A stretch of 62,992 bases of DNA from JBKCUA01 sp046318675. GTDB taxonomy: Bacteria; Pseudomonadota; Alphaproteobacteria; JAJTHO01. Positions 9,322 to 16,917 of the stretch are shown here, in pieces. Position numbers and translations under genes: made by a program. Each line of letters starts with the position of its first letter. Position 1 is the first letter of the stretch. The stretch lies in NCBI GenBank assembly GCA_046318675.1, contig JBKCUA010000003.1, positions 1 to 62,992 of the forward strand, read 5' to 3'. The notes below the pieces were generated by a model. That model was not told the origin of the DNA. It made no database searches and saw only the letters and a program-made list of their open reading frames with translations.

Positions 9322-10199
9322 TAAATTTTAATCAACGGTTGTATCGTCGTGGCTCAGTCATTCGATATGTTCCTGTTGTTGCAGGATTATTTTTTTTATA
9401 TGCTTTGTATGCTGTGCTCACCGTGCCTACAAAATCCATGCAGGATCCTGTACAAAAACCCCCTGTAGCTCCTTTTAAGCGCACCATTGCCGGGCAGGGC
9501 ATTATTGAACCATCGTCTGAGAACATTGCCATTGGTGTGCCCGTAGGTGGCGTAGTGTTACAGTTGCATGTTAATGTGGGGGATGCACTTAAAAAAGGGC
9601 AGCCTTTATTTACCCTAGACAATCGTCCCTTGGTGGCTGCTGTGGAAGCTGCTCGAGTTAACTTAGCTGATACCAATTTTCGCCTTAAGCTCTATGAAGA
9701 TTTGAAAAATACCAGTGCCCAACGCAAAGAAGAGCTTTTTATCCGTCGTTTTGCCGTACAGAGGGATGCAGCGCGACTGGCAGAACTTGAAGCACAACTT
9801 GCCCAGTATACGTTGACTGCTCCTATTGATGGCAAGGTGCTGCGAAGTAATATCCGTGTTGGTGAATTTGCCGCAGCAGGAGTGTTGCGCGATCCACTAA
9901 TGGTGTTGGGCAATGTTGATCCTCTATATGTTCGGGTTCAAATTGATGAGACGCAGGCCAGTCAAATTTACGCCGATGCATTGGCAAGTGGCACCGTGCG
10001 AGGTATGCCGAGCAAGGAAATAAGGTTGAGTTTTGTGCGCAAAGAACCCCTTATCATCCCCAAGCGTTCTCTTTCCGGGGATCCGGGGGAACGCGCAGAT
10101 ACACGGGTGCTTGAGGTTATCTATCGTCTTGATAATCCCCAAGATAATATTTTTGTGGGTCAGCAGATGGATGTTTTTATTTCTGCTTCTGCTCCATAA
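9318..10199 (+). CDS. HlyD/DevB-family membrane fusion protein
   Basis: 293 residues. One N-terminal membrane helix (about 15-35) is followed by a lipoyl/biotinyl-like half (VGGVVLQLHVNVGDALKKGQPLFTLD), a short alpha-hairpin (about 115-155), the second lipoyl half (APIDGKVLRSNIRVGEF) and a beta-barrel region. This is the periplasmic adaptor of a tripartite exporter. The hairpin is short compared with HlyD. The last 23 bp overlap the convergent gene at 10177-10617. Confidence 0.88.
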   Translation: MINFNQRLYRRGSVIRYVPVVAGLFFLYALYAVLTVPTKSMQDPVQKPPVAPFKRTIAGQGIIEPSSENIAIGVPVGGVVLQLHVNVGDALKKGQPLFTLDNRPLVAAVEAARVNLADTNFRLKLYEDLKNTSAQRKEELFIRRFAVQRDAARLAELEAQLAQYTLTAPIDGKVLRSNIRVGEFAAAGVLRDPLMVLGNVDPLYVRVQIDETQASQIYADALASGTVRGMPSKEIRLSFVRKEPLIIPKRSLSGDPGERADTRVLEVIYRLDNPQDNIFVGQQMDVFISASAP

Positions 10200-10617
10200 G
10201 AGTTTGTATTGCCAGTGGCGTAAGACCATTGGCTTGGCGCAGCACCTGGTCTAACCCGGCAGAATAAATCTTGCGTAGCGTGGTGTGGCTGCGGCCATCT
10301 GTTTGTTCCAAGCGTCTCCATGAAACTCCACAGCTACGCGCCCAAACAATTCTTCGTTGCTCTGTGCTTAGAGGTAAAAGCCAAGTAAGTGTCGTATCCA
10401 TTCTGGATATTGCTGCTGGATGGGGTGGCGTCATTTTGTTGCGTGCGTGAGCTTCAGCTAACCATATTTCATAGCTAGTATGTACCACATCGGGCCAAAA
10501 CGTCAGGCGTTTTGAGCCGAAATTACTAGGTAAGCGGCGGAGGGTGTCCGCTGCTTCGCTTAGATGTTCACACACGCGTTCGCGTGTCCACAACTGTAGT
10601 TGTTTGGAAGAATTCAT
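10177..10617 (-). CDS. DUF6362 family protein
   Basis: 146 residues resembling the DUF6362 family. The N-terminal helix reads ERVCEHLSEAADTLRRLP, the middle has WPDVVHTSYEIW and PPHPAAISRMDTTLTWL, and the C-terminus (RRIVWARSCGVSWRRLEQTDGRSHTTLRKIYSAGLDQVL) looks like a helix-turn-helix. In other alphaproteobacteria this family is found in phage-like and accessory regions. Function is unknown; a small DNA-binding protein is plausible. It overlaps the end of the exporter operon and is followed 22 bp upstream by another small gene. Confidence 0.75.
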   Translation of the reverse strand: MNSSKQLQLWTRERVCEHLSEAADTLRRLPSNFGSKRLTFWPDVVHTSYEIWLAEAHARNKMTPPHPAAISRMDTTLTWLLPLSTEQRRIVWARSCGVSWRRLEQTDGRSHTTLRKIYSAGLDQVLRQANGLTPLAIQTLMEQKQK

Positions 10618-10639
10618 GATATATTCCTAAAAAAGTTAA

Positions 10640-10912
10640 TTACTTAACTGACTTTATCCGCATTGTAATTGCGTCGCGATCGAATCGACTTTGCACGCCA
10701 GGATAACTAAGAAGGGGTATACTTGTGCCTTCGATGAGGTTATTTGCCGCTATAACAATATCGCGGACAGATGCTTGAACGCCGTCCAGTTCAAAAATAT
10801 CTTCTGCAAAAACGCGTAACCGCTCTTGTAGGATGCGATGAGCCATTAAAACAATCGGCTGAGTAATGTGTTGGTGCACATCCTTTTCTATTGCAGGGTC
10901 ATGGGTATTCAT
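10640..10912 (-). CDS. Small hypothetical protein
   Basis: 90 residues, not recognised. The start is supported by a strong ribosome binding site (AAGGAGAG just before ATG 10912). The protein looks soluble and mostly helical, with no cysteines and no membrane segment, and a middle section rich in hydrophobic heptads (IVLMAHRILQERLRVFAEDIFEL). It lies just upstream of the DUF6362 gene on the same strand and is probably co-transcribed with it. Confidence 0.6.
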   Translation of the reverse strand: MNTHDPAIEKDVHQHITQPIVLMAHRILQERLRVFAEDIFELDGVQASVRDIVIAANNLIEGTSIPLLSYPGVQSRFDRDAITMRIKSVK

Positions 10913-11138
10913 TCTTTCTCTCCTTATCGGTTTATCGTACTTTGTGGATTATCCATCTAAGCATTCAGTGAATAGAATCGTATCCAATTTGATTTTTTGT
11001 ATCCAAAAAATGGATATTTGTCAAGGTGGACTCCCATGTAAGCTTGTAAGTTTGCTTTGCTGTTGCGTTTTGGGCAATGACTGTTGCTTTGTGTGCTGTG
11101 TACTGCTACTAGGTGCCGTTATTTTTTAGGAGTGCTTT

Positions 11139-12317
11139 GTGAGTCAAGATATCGTCCTCGTTGCTCCCGTTCGTACCCCTGTCGGTGGATTTATGGGGGG
11201 GCTCTCTAATCTGACGGCCGTAGATTTAGGTAAGATAGTGCTTGGTGAGGCACTGCGTCGATCGGGTCTTGATGCGGGGATGGTTGATGAAGTGATTTTG
11301 GGTCAAGTGCTAACCGCTGGGGCGGGACAAAACACGGCCCGTCAAGCCGCCGTTGCTGCGGGTATTCCAGTAGAGCGTGCTGCCATTACTATTAATCAAG
11401 TTTGTGGTTCGGGGCTTCGTGCCGTTGCCTTGGCGGCTAATAGTATTCGTAGTGGTGAGGCAACTATTGTGCTTGCTGGTGGGCAGGAAAGTATGAGTCA
11501 ATCCCCCCATTGCGCTGTCTTGCGAAGTGGTATTCGTATGGGTAATGCGTCTTTTATTGATACGATGATACAAGACGGTCTGTGGGATATTTTTAATAAT
11601 TATCATATGGGTATTACTGCTGAAAATGTGGCTAAAGAGTACAGTATTACCAGAGAGGAGCAGGATGCTCTTGCCCTAGCTAGTCAGGCAAAGGCTGAGG
11701 TCGCTCAAAAAGCAGGGTACTTTAAAGATGAAATAGTTCCTGTTTTCATTAAGGGTAAAAAGGGAGATGTGACCATTGATACTGATGAGCATCCTCGCCA
11801 CGGCACCACTGCTGATGCCCTTACAAAATTAAAGCCCGCTTTTGACAAGACTGGCACTGTAACTGCTGGCAACGCTTCAGGAATTAACGATGGAGCCGCG
11901 GTTGTCCTCGTCACGACCGCCACCGAGGCTGCCAAACGCAATCTAAAGCCCATTGCTCGTATCGCAAGTTTCGCTACTGCTGGGGTTGCCCCTTCCATTA
12001 TGGGTACTGGCCCTATCCCAGCAAGTAAAAAGGCATTAGAGCGCGCCGGGTGGAAGGTTGCCGATCTCGACTTAATTGAAGCCAATGAAGCTTTTGCTGC
12101 CCAAGCTTGTGCAGTCAATAAGGCTTTGGGTTTTGATCCTAATAAGGTTAATGTTAATGGTGGAGCGATTGCTCTTGGGCATCCTATTGGTGCTTCGGGT
12201 TGCCGCGTGTTGGTCACATTGCTTCATGAATTAAAGCGTCGAGGTGGCAAGCGCGGGTTGGCCACTTTATGTGTTGGCGGCGGCATGGGGGTTGCCCTTT
12301 GTGTGGAAGCGTTATAG
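11139..12317 (+). CDS. phaA: Acetyl-CoA acetyltransferase (beta-ketothiolase)
   Basis: 392 residues, the standard length of biosynthetic thiolase. The acylated nucleophile is C89 in NQVCGSGLRAV; the second half of the active site is H348 in GHPIGASG and C378 in LATLCVGGG. It condenses two acetyl-CoA to acetoacetyl-CoA. The GTG start is preceded by AGGAG at suitable spacing. Together with phaB 27 bp downstream it supplies 3-hydroxybutyryl-CoA for polyhydroxybutyrate. The polymerase phaC is not in the window. Confidence 0.96.
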   Translation: MSQDIVLVAPVRTPVGGFMGGLSNLTAVDLGKIVLGEALRRSGLDAGMVDEVILGQVLTAGAGQNTARQAAVAAGIPVERAAITINQVCGSGLRAVALAANSIRSGEATIVLAGGQESMSQSPHCAVLRSGIRMGNASFIDTMIQDGLWDIFNNYHMGITAENVAKEYSITREEQDALALASQAKAEVAQKAGYFKDEIVPVFIKGKKGDVTIDTDEHPRHGTTADALTKLKPAFDKTGTVTAGNASGINDGAAVVLVTTATEAAKRNLKPIARIASFATAGVAPSIMGTGPIPASKKALERAGWKVADLDLIEANEAFAAQACAVNKALGFDPNKVNVNGGAIALGHPIGASGCRVLVTLLHELKRRGGKRGLATLCVGGGMGVALCVEAL

Positions 12318-12344
12318 AAATTCTTTTTAGGAATTATTTTGCTC

Positions 12345-13073
12345 ATGACTCAACGTGTTGCTCTTGTTACTGGTGGAACCCGTGGTATTGGCGCGGCTAT
12401 ATCTCTTGCGCTTAAGGCCGCAGGGCATAGGGTCGCTGCCAATTATGCCAGTAACGCTGATGCTGCGAATACTTTCGCTAAAGAGCACGGTATTCATGTT
12501 TATGCGTGGGATGTGAGCAAGCTTGACGATTGCGTTGCTGGCGTGCGGCAGATTGAACGCGATTTAGGTGCTACAGTGGGTATATTGGTCAATAATGCCG
12601 GGGTTACGCGGGATGCGGCATTTCATAAGCTCTCTGAAGCCGATTGGGATACAGTTATCAATGTTAATCTCCGTTCCTGTTTTACTATGTGTAAGGCTGT
12701 CATGGACGCTATGCGGTCGGCGGGTTTCGGACGGATTGTCAATATTTCTTCCATTAATGGCTTGGCTGGGCAGTTTGGCCAGACTAACTATGCCGCTGCA
12801 AAGGCTGGTATGATTGGTTTTACCAAGGCATTAGCTCTTGAGGGTGCTTCTAAGAATATTACCGTTAACGCTGTTGCACCGGGCTATGTGAATACAGAAA
12901 TGGTTGCCGCGATTCGACCAGAAGTTCTAAAAACTATCGTGGATAAAATCCCAGTCGGGCGCCTAGGCGAGGCTAGTGAAATTGCCGGGTTGGTTACTTA
13001 CTTGACCAGAGACGATACTGGGTTTATTACTGGTGCCACTTTTAACATCAATGGTGGTCAATACCGACAATAG
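12345..13073 (+). CDS. phaB: Acetoacetyl-CoA reductase
   Basis: 242 residues of the short-chain dehydrogenase family. The NADP-binding TGGTRGIG (9-16), NNAG motif, catalytic serine in NISSINGLAGQFGQTNY and YAAAKAG are intact. The GQFGQTNYAAAKAG context is typical of PhaB and FabG. The location behind phaA favours acetoacetyl-CoA reduction to (R)-3-hydroxybutyryl-CoA. The start used is ATG 12345; a TTG two codons earlier is possible. It ends 7 bp before tRNA-Val. Confidence 0.93.
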   Translation: MTQRVALVTGGTRGIGAAISLALKAAGHRVAANYASNADAANTFAKEHGIHVYAWDVSKLDDCVAGVRQIERDLGATVGILVNNAGVTRDAAFHKLSEADWDTVINVNLRSCFTMCKAVMDAMRSAGFGRIVNISSINGLAGQFGQTNYAAAKAGMIGFTKALALEGASKNITVNAVAPGYVNTEMVAAIRPEVLKTIVDKIPVGRLGEASEIAGLVTYLTRDDTGFITGATFNINGGQYRQ

Positions 13074-13080
13074 ATTTCAA

Positions 13081-13155
13081 GGGCGGTTAGCTCAGCGGTA
13101 GAGCGTCTCGTTTACACCGAGAGGGCCGGGGGTTCGATCCCCTCACCGCCCACCA
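13081..13155 (+). tRNA. tRNA-Val (UAC)
   Basis: The cloverleaf has acceptor GGGCGGT/ACCGCCC, D arm TAGCTCAGCGGTAGAGC, an anticodon loop with TAC in TTTACAC, T arm GGGGGTTCGATCCCC and an encoded CCA at the 3' end. The TAC anticodon assigns it to valine. Confidence 0.96.
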
Positions 13156-13235
13156 AATTCACAAAGGTACAACATATGCGGCTTGCATTATCGGCGTTTT
13201 TTTCGCTATGATGCGAGCGTTCAAAGAGGAAACCC

Positions 13236-13688
13236 ATGCCTAAGTCTAAAATCCAGCCAAGCTTTACACCTAAGGCGGTTTTGCCCACAGGATACAAGCC
13301 GTCCGATAAAGAAGAATACATGAGCCCGATTATGTTGGAATATTTCCGGGCTAAGCTTCTTGCATGGAAAGAAGAGTTGTTGTCTGAAACTTCGGAAACA
13401 ATTCATCATTTGCAAGAAGAAAGCCTTCAGCAGCCAGATATTACGGATAGAGCCAGTTTGGAGACGGATCAGGCGCTTGAGTTGCGTACTCGTGATCGGA
13501 TGCGCAAGTTAATCGCTAAGATTGATGCTGCCTTGCGCCGTATTGAGGAGGGTGAGTACGGCTACTGTGAAGAAACAGGCGAACCTATTGGGATTAAGCG
13601 CTTGGAAGCTCGCCCTGTTGCAACATTGTCTTTGGAGGCTCAGGAACGCCATGAACGCTATGAGCGTACCCATCGTGATGAAGAATAA
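13236..13688 (+). CDS. dksA: RNA polymerase-binding transcription factor DksA
   Basis: 150 residues. A coiled-coil region of about residues 30-105 carries the DITDRASLETDQALELRTRDR segment with the acidic tip, followed by a zinc-finger-like C-terminus (GEYGYCEETGEPIGIKRLEARPVATLSLEAQERHE). Only one cysteine remains in that finger, the usual state in alphaproteobacteria and consistent with a fold that does not need zinc. DksA binds the RNA polymerase secondary channel with ppGpp. A strong AGAGGAAA precedes the ATG. Confidence 0.95.
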   Translation: MPKSKIQPSFTPKAVLPTGYKPSDKEEYMSPIMLEYFRAKLLAWKEELLSETSETIHHLQEESLQQPDITDRASLETDQALELRTRDRMRKLIAKIDAALRRIEEGEYGYCEETGEPIGIKRLEARPVATLSLEAQERHERYERTHRDEE

Positions 13689-13696
13689 TCCCTGTT

Positions 13697-15145
13697 GTGC
13701 CTAATCCAACATCATTGCAGGGTGAGAAAGCCCGGGGTCTTTTTGATGCTTTGGGTTTGCCCCTTGATGTCGCGCGCGGTATTGCCCTTCCTGCCTTGAA
13801 GGATTTTGTAGATGGTGAGCTTTTTTTAGAGCATAATCAATCAGAGAGTATAGTTTTGGACGATGGCCGAATTCGTTCGGTGGCATATGATGTGTCTGGT
13901 GGTTTTGGTTTGCGTGGTGTGGTGGGGGAGGGGATTGCTTTTGCTCATTCGAGTCGGATTGATCTAAATGCTCTGAAGGAAGCTGCAAGCACCATTCAGG
14001 CGTTGCGTCGCCATCATGGCGACGGTGCGGTGGCCCTGCCTGTTCCATCGTCAGAAGCCATTCTTTATAGGTCGGATAACCCTTTGGAACGTCAAGGACT
14101 GAATGATAAGATTGCGCTTCTTCAAGCTATTGATACTTATGCGCGACGGAAAGACCCACGTGTTGTGCAGGTTTCTGCGAGCTTGTCGGGAGAAACCCAG
14201 ATTGTTTATTTGATTGGAGCTGATGGCCGAGAAATGGCCGATGTAAGGCCGTTGGTGCGCATGAATATTTCTATTGTTGTACAGCAAGGGGATAGGCGCG
14301 AAACAGGTTCTGATGGTCGGGGTGGAAGGTATAATTATGATTTGTTGCTTGGGGCTGCTGCGTGGAAAGCCCAAGTGGATGAAGCATTACGCCAAGCACT
14401 GGTTAATTTAGAAGCTAGGCCAGCACCCGCCGGAGAGATGCCCGTCGTTCTTGGTCCGGGCTGGCCGGGTGTCTTACTCCACGAGGCTGTGGGTCATGGT
14501 CTTGAGGGTGATTTTAATCGAAAAGGAACCTCGGCTTTTTCTGGTCTGATGGGGCAACGGGTGGCGTCTCCTGGTGTGACGGTTGTAGATGATGGTACTT
14601 TGCCCGAACGACGTGGTTCGCTTTCCGTGGATGACGAAGGCACGCCAACGGGGAAGACGGTTCTTATTGAAGATGGTATTTTAGTTGGATATTTGCAGGA
14701 TCGCCTCAATGCAAGATTAATGGGGGCGGCTTTGACGGGTAACGGCCGTCGTGAAAGCTATGATGCAGCCCCTATGCCTCGCATGACTAACACCTATATG
14801 CTTGCCGGCCAGGACGATCCAAGAGATATTATTGCCAGTGTTTCTAACGGAATTTATGCTAATAATTTTGGTGGTGGTCAGGTAGATATTACATCGGGCA
14901 AATTTGTTTTTTCTGCGTCTGAAGCCTATCGTATTGAGAATGGGAAAATTACCTATCCTATTAAAGGGGCTACGCTTATTGGTAATGGTCCCGATTGCCT
15001 AACTAAAGTAAAGCGGATTGGTAACGATCTGCAGATTGATCCAGGGATTGGTACCTGTGGTAAGGATGGTCAGTCTGTTCCAGTAGGGGTTGGTCAGCCG
15101 ACGTTGCTTATTGAAGGACTTACCGTTGGAGGTACACAAGTTTAA
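13697..15145 (+). CDS. tldD: Metalloprotease TldD
   Basis: 482 residues, full length. The zinc-binding HEAVGHGLEGD (HExxxH type) lies near residue 262. Conserved downstream blocks include NGRRESYDAAPMPRMTNTY and NNFGGGQVDITSGKFVFSASEAYRIENGKITYPIKGATLIGNGP. TldD works with TldE/PmbA as a cytoplasmic protease of unfolded or ribosomally made peptides; the partner gene is not in the window. The GTG start lies 9 bp after dksA. Confidence 0.95.
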   Translation: MPNPTSLQGEKARGLFDALGLPLDVARGIALPALKDFVDGELFLEHNQSESIVLDDGRIRSVAYDVSGGFGLRGVVGEGIAFAHSSRIDLNALKEAASTIQALRRHHGDGAVALPVPSSEAILYRSDNPLERQGLNDKIALLQAIDTYARRKDPRVVQVSASLSGETQIVYLIGADGREMADVRPLVRMNISIVVQQGDRRETGSDGRGGRYNYDLLLGAAAWKAQVDEALRQALVNLEARPAPAGEMPVVLGPGWPGVLLHEAVGHGLEGDFNRKGTSAFSGLMGQRVASPGVTVVDDGTLPERRGSLSVDDEGTPTGKTVLIEDGILVGYLQDRLNARLMGAALTGNGRRESYDAAPMPRMTNTYMLAGQDDPRDIIASVSNGIYANNFGGGQVDITSGKFVFSASEAYRIENGKITYPIKGATLIGNGPDCLTKVKRIGNDLQIDPGIGTCGKDGQSVPVGVGQPTLLIEGLTVGGTQV

Positions 15146-15248
15146 TGTTCAGATAGATATTTGGGTGTGTGACATAGAGGATATATGGGGTCACAAAAAA
15201 TTCCACAAAAAAGCTGTGCAAAATACAATTCTCGGTTATAAAGGGTTT

Positions 15249-15938
15249 ATGTTACACCCCGGCGTTTTGCGTGACTTGCGGATTAAGAAAGGTTTGAGCC
15301 TTCAGTATGTTGCGACCCATGCTGGCACTACGAAGTCGCAAATTGATAAGTTGGAAAAAGGCGAGCGACGTTTAACCGTTGAGTGGCTGATACGCATTGC
15401 CAAGGCATTAGAGATTGATCCCGGTGATTTTTTATCGGCTGATTTTTCCTCTGGTCGATCATCCCGATCTCGAGCAAAGTACAAATCTTCGCACAATATT
15501 GCATCTGGATCGCATTTTTCGCATCCTTTTTTGATAGCAGGCTCTGATGATAGCAGATATTTTTTACCCGTGCAGGGGATGATAGATCCTTTGAATGGAA
15601 CATTATATAATTTTTGTGAGATTTCCAGTACGATACCCCGCCCTGCGGTGTTGCATGGTGTGCGCCAAGCTTTTGCTTTGTATTGTTTTGATAATCGGAT
15701 GGAGCCGCGTTATACCCTAGGGGATATACTTTATGCTGATCCTTCTAGGCCTTTGACTTCAGGTTGCTATGTCTGCATTATTCTGACGGATGATCGTGTA
15801 TTGATAGCTCAATTTTTGGAGCGCCACGAAGATACTATTCGAATTCGTCAATTCAATCCTGAGAAAATTTTTTCTTTGAAGGCAAATACCATAAAGAAAC
15901 TCGCCCGGCTTGTGGGAAGTATTGAAACAAGTGCGTAA
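15249..15938 (+). CDS. XRE-family regulator with degenerate S24-like domain
   Basis: 229 residues from ATG 15249. The open frame extends further upstream, but that part overlaps tldD and is not family-like. Residues 5-60 form an XRE helix-turn-helix (LRIKKGLSLQYVATHAG...QIDKLEKGERRL). Residues about 138-220 resemble the LexA/CI S24 domain (ALYCFDNRMEPRYTLGDILYADPSRPLTSGCYVCI). The catalytic serine position of S24 (GDSMEP) is R150 here, and the lysine position lacks lysine (VLIAQF), so self-cleavage is unlikely. Operator and targets are unknown. Confidence 0.82.
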   Translation: MLHPGVLRDLRIKKGLSLQYVATHAGTTKSQIDKLEKGERRLTVEWLIRIAKALEIDPGDFLSADFSSGRSSRSRAKYKSSHNIASGSHFSHPFLIAGSDDSRYFLPVQGMIDPLNGTLYNFCEISSTIPRPAVLHGVRQAFALYCFDNRMEPRYTLGDILYADPSRPLTSGCYVCIILTDDRVLIAQFLERHEDTIRIRQFNPEKIFSLKANTIKKLARLVGSIETSA

Positions 15939-16021
15939 ATTGCCGTTGGGGCGCGAATTATAAAAACGATTGCATTGAAAGCGATGGTGGATTATATCCT
16001 CGCCCCACGGCTGTCGTCTGC

Positions 16022-16097
16022 GTCCCCATCGTCTAGAGGCCTAGGACACCTCCCTTTCACGGAGGTAACCGGGGTTCGAATCCCCGTGGGGACGCCA
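16022..16097 (+). tRNA. tRNA-Glu (UUC)
   Basis: Acceptor GTCCCCA pairs with TGGGGAC. The D arm contains TCGTCTAGAGGCCTAGGAC, the anticodon loop CTTTCAC carries TTC, the T arm is GGGGTTCGAATCCCC, and CCA is encoded. The TTC anticodon gives glutamate. Confidence 0.97.
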
Positions 16098-16285
16098 AAG
16101 ATCTTTGATACTATTTTATAGAAGCATAAATTTGATAACGCTTATCGTCTCAGGGAAGAATTGAGTAAGGGTGCTTTGTATTTACGAGCAGCACAATGAT
16201 GCCGTCACAATGATGCTTGCTGATATCGTTTATCTAGCGTAAGGTATGCTTCTGTTTCAAGCAGCAAGATAGTAAAAGGTGTATC

Positions 16286-16792
16286 ATGGCAGGATCAGTT
16301 AACAAGGTAATCTTATTGGGTAATGTCGGCAAAGATCCAGAAATACGGATGCTTAGCAATGGCCAAAAAGTGTGCAATCTTTCATTGGCTACTAATGAGA
16401 CTTGGAGGGATAAAGCGACCGGGGAGAAGCGGGATAAAACCGAGTGGCATCGTGTCGTTATTTTTAATGATAAAATTGCCGATATTGCTGAAAAATATGT
16501 TAAAAAAGGCTCCCGTATTTATATTGAGGGTGAATTGCAAACGCGCAAGTGGACAGATAATGCCGGGGTTGAAAGATATTCTACTGAGGTTGTTTTGCAG
16601 CGCTTTCGTGGTGAGCTAACACTTTTGGATGCGTTGCGTGGCGGTGAGAATGCTGGTGAGTACTCTGGTAATGGCGGGAATGCTAGTTTTGGCCAGGTGC
16701 GCGGTGGTAACGCCGGTGTGAACAATAGGGCACCTGCCTTTGGGGCTACTGCGGATGCGCCTGCCCTGATGGATGATGAAATTCCCTTTTGA
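16286..16792 (+). CDS. ssb: Single-stranded DNA-binding protein
   Basis: 168 residues. An N-terminal OB fold (MAGSVNKVILLGNVGKDPEIR through about residue 110) is followed by a Gly/Asn-rich flexible linker and the acidic tip DDEIPF that docks partner proteins. An AAGGTG ribosome binding site precedes the ATG. A rho-independent terminator follows directly. No LexA-type operator is evident upstream. Confidence 0.96.
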   Translation: MAGSVNKVILLGNVGKDPEIRMLSNGQKVCNLSLATNETWRDKATGEKRDKTEWHRVVIFNDKIADIAEKYVKKGSRIYIEGELQTRKWTDNAGVERYSTEVVLQRFRGELTLLDALRGGENAGEYSGNGGNASFGQVRGGNAGVNNRAPAFGATADAPALMDDEIPF

Positions 16793-16817
16793 TTATACAG
16801 CTTTTATAGAAACAGTT

Positions 16818-16849
16818 AAGGGGGCAAAATATTTGCCCCCTTTATTTTT
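16818..16849 (+). terminator. Rho-independent terminator of ssb
   Basis: An AAGGGGGCAAA / TTTGCCCCCTT stem with a very short loop is followed by TTATTTTTC. It lies 25 bp after the ssb stop and before pnp. Confidence 0.85.
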
Positions 16850-16917
16850 CTGGCTTTTTCTAGAAGAAACCGTACAATATCCCTCATTCAAAATAGCTTA
16901 TTATGAGGAAAAAGCTG

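Noticed and set aside
10866..11129. 87-residue ORF upstream of phaA
   Set aside because: It overlaps the well-supported start of the minus-strand gene at 10640-10912 and is a low-complexity Cys/Leu-rich translation with no ribosome binding site.
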